A stretch of 18,515 nucleotides of DNA from CAZFZT01 sp964523675 (GTDB lineage: Bacteria > Planctomycetota > Phycisphaerae > Phycisphaerales > SM1A02), in the NCBI GenBank assembly GCA_964523675.1, contig CAZFZT010000072.1, forward strand, positions 1 through 18,515. Reading direction: 5' to 3'. The notes beneath the pieces were generated by a model that made no database searches, had not been told where the DNA came from, and saw nothing but the letters and a program-made list of their open reading frames with translations. Numbering within the stretch: position 1 is the first letter of the stretch; every line of letters starts with the position of its first letter. Shown here one piece after another: positions 15,633 to 18,515 of the stretch. Made by a program: the position numbers and the translations under genes.

Positions 15633-16688
15633 ATGTCATCGGAACCGATCGACATCCTCAGTTTGACCAGCGCTCAGTTCATTGCAGCCGCAAAGGATCG
15701 CGGCATCGGCAGCGGCCGCGCGCTGGAAGTGTATCGGGAGGTGTTCCGCACCGGTCGGTTGCGCGGCGGTTGTGAAGGGTGGGTGGGCATGCCCGACATG
15801 CCGGTTGCGAAGACGCAGCACGAAGGTGAGACGATCAAGTTCACACAATGTGTTGGCAGCGGCCTTGAGACGGAGTCGGTCATCCTTCCGCAGAAGAGCC
15901 GCGTCGGCCGGGACCGCAACACGCTGTGCATTTCCTCGCAGATCGGCTGCGCTATGGGCTGCACGTTCTGCGAGACCGCGCAGATGGGGCTGATGAAGAA
16001 CCTCACCGCAGCTCAGATCATCGCGCAGTGGATGGGCGCAAGGCATCACTTCGGCCAATCGATCAGCAACATCGTGTTCATGGGGATGGGCGAACCGATG
16101 GACAACCTCGATGCAGTCATACAGGCGATTCGCGTGCTGGCCGAACACTTCGGTCCGTCGATCGCGCCGTCGAAGATCACGGTCTCAACCGTCGGCCGGG
16201 CTGAGGGTATTCGCAGATACGCCGCGTTCGCCGGCGAAGCGGGCTTTCGGCAACTCGGGCTGGCCGTGTCGATCAACGCGCCCAATGACGCCATTCGCTC
16301 GCAGATCATGCCAATCAATCGCGCAACAAACATGCGGGAACTGCATGAAGCGATGTGTGCATGGGGCACGTCGCCGACGAAGCGCATTCTGATTGAGTAC
16401 GTGCTGATTCCGGGTGTGAACGATGAACTCGCGCATGCGGATGAATTGTGCGCGTACCTCAAACCGCTCCACTGCACGGTCAACGTAATCCCGTACAACC
16501 CCCGCCGGGACTCGCCCTGGCCAGCGCCTTCACATGAATCGGTGGAGCAGTTCATCGATCGCATCTCCGCCAATGGCCAGTTTGTGACCCGGCGGCGCAC
16601 GATGGGCCGGACGCTGATGGCGGCCTGCGGCCAACTGGGCAGCCCCACAATTCGTGGCCGCAGGGTCATCGCGCACGCGCCGCTTTGA
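15633..16688 (+). CDS. rlmN: RlmN-type 23S rRNA (adenine-C2) methyltransferase
   Basis: 351 aa, normal length. A radical-SAM cluster motif C-x3-C-x2-C is at Cys106, Cys110 and Cys113 (GCAMGCTFCETAQMG), preceded by Cys99 (TLCISSQ), equal in spacing to E. coli Cys118. FMGMGEPMDN (SAM-binding GGEP-like) and the late AACGQLG, with Cys332 as the methyl-carrying cysteine, complete the RlmN/Cfr set. RlmN methylates A2503 of 23S rRNA and A37 of some tRNAs. The N-terminal region (1-95) is shorter and more divergent than in E. coli, and the final motif reads GRTLMAACGQL rather than GDDIDAACGQL, so this is a divergent branch and tRNA activity is uncertain. ATG 15633 lacks a ribosome site. Divergent from feoA; convergent with nothing, followed by thiC. 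Confidence 0.92.
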   Translation: MSSEPIDILSLTSAQFIAAAKDRGIGSGRALEVYREVFRTGRLRGGCEGWVGMPDMPVAKTQHEGETIKFTQCVGSGLETESVILPQKSRVGRDRNTLCISSQIGCAMGCTFCETAQMGLMKNLTAAQIIAQWMGARHHFGQSISNIVFMGMGEPMDNLDAVIQAIRVLAEHFGPSIAPSKITVSTVGRAEGIRRYAAFAGEAGFRQLGLAVSINAPNDAIRSQIMPINRATNMRELHEAMCAWGTSPTKRILIEYVLIPGVNDELAHADELCAYLKPLHCTVNVIPYNPRRDSPWPAPSHESVEQFIDRISANGQFVTRRRTMGRTLMAACGQLGSPTIRGRRVIAHAPL

Positions 16689-16738
16689 ATCGCCGCTCAA
16701 CGATTCGACAGAACCCGTCAGTCCGCAGTACGCGCTTT

Positions 16739-16768
16739 GCGGCTATGCGACGGCGCAGCCGCTACAAT
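16739..16768 (+). promoter_or_regulatory. Candidate thiC promoter region with adjoining inverted repeat
   Basis: TACAAT (16763-16768, five of six to TATAAT) lies 12 bp before the TPP riboswitch, which places the start near 16775. No good -35 is visible. Directly upstream, GCGGCT (16739-16744) and AGCCGC (16757-16762) form an inverted repeat that could be a weak rlmN terminator or an operator. Confidence 0.45.
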
Positions 16769-16780
16769 GCGCGAAACACA

Positions 16781-16868
16781 CGCTCGGGGCGCCTGCGGCA
16801 ATCGGGCCGCATGGCTGAGATGAACCCGTGGAACCTGATCCGGTTAGAACCGGCGTAGGGAAGCGAGA
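16781..16868 (+). promoter_or_regulatory. TPP riboswitch (THI element)
   Basis: All core parts are present in order: CTCGGGG at the start, an extra GCGGC/GCCGC hairpin (P3 extension), GGCTGAGATGAACCC, GAACCTGATCCGG, and GGCGTAGGGAAGCGAG. The last carries both the P1 3' strand and the only purine-rich ribosome-site candidate, ending about 2 nt before the thiC ATG. TPP binding should therefore hide the ribosome site and block translation, rather than act through a terminator, which is not seen. Confidence 0.97.
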
Positions 16869-16870
16869 TC

Positions 16871-18515
16871 ATGATTCAGAGAAACGCTAACGCTAATGGC
16901 TCGCCCGCGCGCGAGAGTTCTTTCTTCCCGCTGCCTCCTGTCGGCGGTCATCCCGGCCGCACGGCCGATGTGACCACCCCGGGAAGTTTCGCAAAGCCGG
17001 CGCAGATTCTGCCCGGCGTGCGCGGTGCATACACCTTCAGCTCCCCCGACACGCCCGGTATGCCCGCCGCATCCGACAAGTGCGCCTGGGACTTCCTCCC
17101 CGACGGATGGAGCACCGAGGAATTCCTCGACCCCAAAGCCCAGGGACTCCCGTCCCTGGGATCCCGGGGACAGGAGTCCCAGGGCTTTACCACACTCGTC
17201 TTCAAACAAGCCGACGGCACCGTCCGCCAAGTCACCTTCCCGAAAAACTTCACCCCCATCACCCAGCTCGAACACGCCCGACTGGGCATCATCACTGATC
17301 AAATGATTCGTGTCGCCCAGCGCGAACCGCACCTGAGCCCCGAGCAGGTGCGCGATGAGATCGCAGCCGGCCGCATGGTCATTCCAGCGAACGTCAATCA
17401 CCTCGCGCATCGGCTCGATCCCATGGCGATCGGCCGCGCGAGCAAGACCAAGATCAATGCCAACCTCGGCGCCTCGCCCGTCTCCTCCGGGACTCATGAG
17501 GAAATCGAAAAACTCGAATGGGCCATTCGTTGGGGAGCCGACACCGCGATGGACCTTTCGACCGGAGGCAATCTTGATGAGTGTCGTCAAGCCATCATCG
17601 AGCACTCGACCGTGCCGATCGGCACCGTGCCGATCTACTCAATGATCATCGGCCGCAGACTTGAAGATCTCGATGGGAATGTCATTCGCGAAACGCTGAT
17701 TCACCAGGCCGAGCAGGGCGTTGACTACTTCACGATCCATGCGGGCGTGCGCAAAGCGCACCTCAAGCATGTCAAGAACCGGCTCATCGGCATCGTCTCG
17801 CGCGGCGGCTCGCTGCTTGCCAAGTGGATGTTGACTCACAACAGAGAAAACATCATGTACGAGATGTGGGATGAGATCTGCGAAATCCTCCGCAGGTATG
17901 ACGTGACGTTCTCCATCGGCGACGGCTTGCGTCCCGGCGGCTTGGCCGACGCGACCGATCGAGCGCAGATCGCAGAGCTCGAAACGCTCGGCGAACTCAC
18001 GGAGCGCGCCTGGCGCCATGGCGTGCAGGTGATGATCGAAGGGCCCGGCCACGTGCCGTTCGACCAGATCGAATACAACGCGAAACTCGAACGCCGACTG
18101 TGTCACGGCGCGCCGTTCTATACGCTCGGTCCGCTCGTGACCGACATGTTCCCCGGGTACGACCACATCACGAGTTGCATCGGCGCGACGGCCATCGCTT
18201 ACCACGGCGCGAGCATGCTCTGCTACGTCACGCCCAAGGAGCACCTTGGCCTGCCCAAGAAGGACGATGTGAAGCAGGGCTGCATTGCGTACAAGATCGC
18301 AGCACACGCGGCCGACGTGGCGCTGGGTATTCCAGGCGCTCGCGATCAGGATGATGAACTTACCAAAGCGCGGGCAGCGCTGAACTGGGAGAAGCACTTC
18401 GAGTTGTCCTTTGATCCTGACACCGCGCGGGCGTATCACGATGAGGACCTCGATGTTGATACCGACTTCTGCGCGATGTGCGGCCACGACTGGTGCAGCG
18501 TCCGAATCAGCAAGG
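16871..18515 (+). CDS. thiC: Phosphomethylpyrimidine synthase ThiC (3' end cut by window)
   Basis: 548 codons are visible with no stop; only a few residues are likely missing. ThiC converts aminoimidazole ribotide to hydroxymethylpyrimidine phosphate using a [4Fe-4S] cluster and SAM. Hallmarks: MVIPANVNHLAHRLDPMAIG, SKTKINANLGASPVSS, WGADTAMDLSTGG, STVPIGTVPIYSM, DYFTIHAGV, RGGSLLAKWMLTHNREN, SIGDGLRPGGLADATD, MIEGPGHVPFDQI, and the terminal cluster motif C-x2-C-x4-C in FCAMCGHDWCSV. The ATG follows the TPP riboswitch by 2 nt. Residues 89-106 are encoded by a 54-bp palindrome that looks inserted in frame (separate entry); they lie in the poorly conserved N-terminal part, away from catalytic motifs, so activity should be kept. 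Confidence 0.97.
   Translation, partial: MIQRNANANGSPARESSFFPLPPVGGHPGRTADVTTPGSFAKPAQILPGVRGAYTFSSPDTPGMPAASDKCAWDFLPDGWSTEEFLDPKAQGLPSLGSRGQESQGFTTLVFKQADGTVRQVTFPKNFTPITQLEHARLGIITDQMIRVAQREPHLSPEQVRDEIAAGRMVIPANVNHLAHRLDPMAIGRASKTKINANLGASPVSSGTHEEIEKLEWAIRWGADTAMDLSTGGNLDECRQAIIEHSTVPIGTVPIYSMIIGRRLEDLDGNVIRETLIHQAEQGVDYFTIHAGVRKAHLKHVKNRLIGIVSRGGSLLAKWMLTHNRENIMYEMWDEICEILRRYDVTFSIGDGLRPGGLADATDRAQIAELETLGELTERAWRHGVQVMIEGPGHVPFDQIEYNAKLERRLCHGAPFYTLGPLVTDMFPGYDHITSCIGATAIAYHGASMLCYVTPKEHLGLPKKDDVKQGCIAYKIAAHAADVALGIPGARDQDDELTKARAALNWEKHFELSFDPDTARAYHDEDLDVDTDFCAMCGHDWCSVRISK
17135..17188. repeat. 54-bp palindromic element inside thiC
   Basis: The arms AAAGCCCAGGGACTCC (17135-17150) and GGAGTCCCAGGGCTTT (17173-17188) are complementary at 15 of 16 positions. 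Inside, CCCAGGGAC-TCCC-GTCCCTGGG (17139-17160) is a perfect 9-bp inverted repeat. The element is exactly 18 codons, starts on a codon boundary and has no stop in the thiC frame. Confidence 0.7.

Noticed and set aside
16844..18487. Two long minus-strand open frames opposite thiC
   Set aside because: The plus strand encodes unmistakable ThiC across the whole stretch; high GC content keeps the opposite frames open.

Overview
This window looks like chromosomal DNA of a GC-rich planctomycete, probably class Phycisphaerae. That is inferred from three things: a 23S rRNA gene with its own promoter and no 16S gene or tRNA just upstream; a PilM-type operon whose products carry very long glycine-rich tracts; and a GGQ release-factor-like protein of a kind I associate with planctomycetes. 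No phage, transposase, integrase, CRISPR array or toxin-antitoxin pair is visible. All protein identifications come from motif reading, not database searches.

Layout. Positions 1-1113 are the 5' part of a 23S rRNA gene on the minus strand; its 3' part lies outside the window. Behind it (1114-1626) is a leader with structured hairpins, an rRNA boxA and a good sigma70-type promoter. Positions 1627-7204 (minus) hold a three-gene type IV pilus / type II secretion inner-membrane operon: a PilM protein that seems fused to a PilN-like part, a PilO-like protein, and a third coiled-coil membrane protein. Each has a Gly-rich tract. A 366-bp divergent spacer leads to a four-S1-domain RNA-binding protein (7571-8776, plus). 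Next come a GGQ release-factor-like gene (minus) and an extended SDR epimerase/dehydratase (plus), sharing a 78-bp divergent spacer. Positions 10495-10663 hold a small MITE-like inverted-repeat element.

Positions 10664-12780 (minus) hold a translationally coupled pair, a GT-B-fold transferase-like protein and a YghO-like GNAT acyltransferase. Upstream on the same strand is the ferrous iron operon feoA-feoB-small Cys-rich protein (15432 down to 12865), preceded by a Fur-box-like palindrome. Divergent from it is rlmN (15633-16688, plus). The window ends with thiC (from 16871, plus, running off the end) directly behind a TPP riboswitch.

Working together: the feo genes import Fe(II) and are probably iron-repressed; thiC makes the thiamin pyrimidine and is controlled by TPP; the PilM/N/O-like proteins should form the inner-membrane platform of a pilus or secretion machine whose other parts are not here. 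RlmN and the 23S gene are functionally related (RlmN methylates 23S A2503) but not in one operon. The oddest items are the Gly-rich PilM/N/O-like proteins, a 54-bp palindrome forming 18 in-frame codons inside thiC, the MITE-like element, and -10-like boxes placed so that two genes without Shine-Dalgarno sequences could be leaderless.
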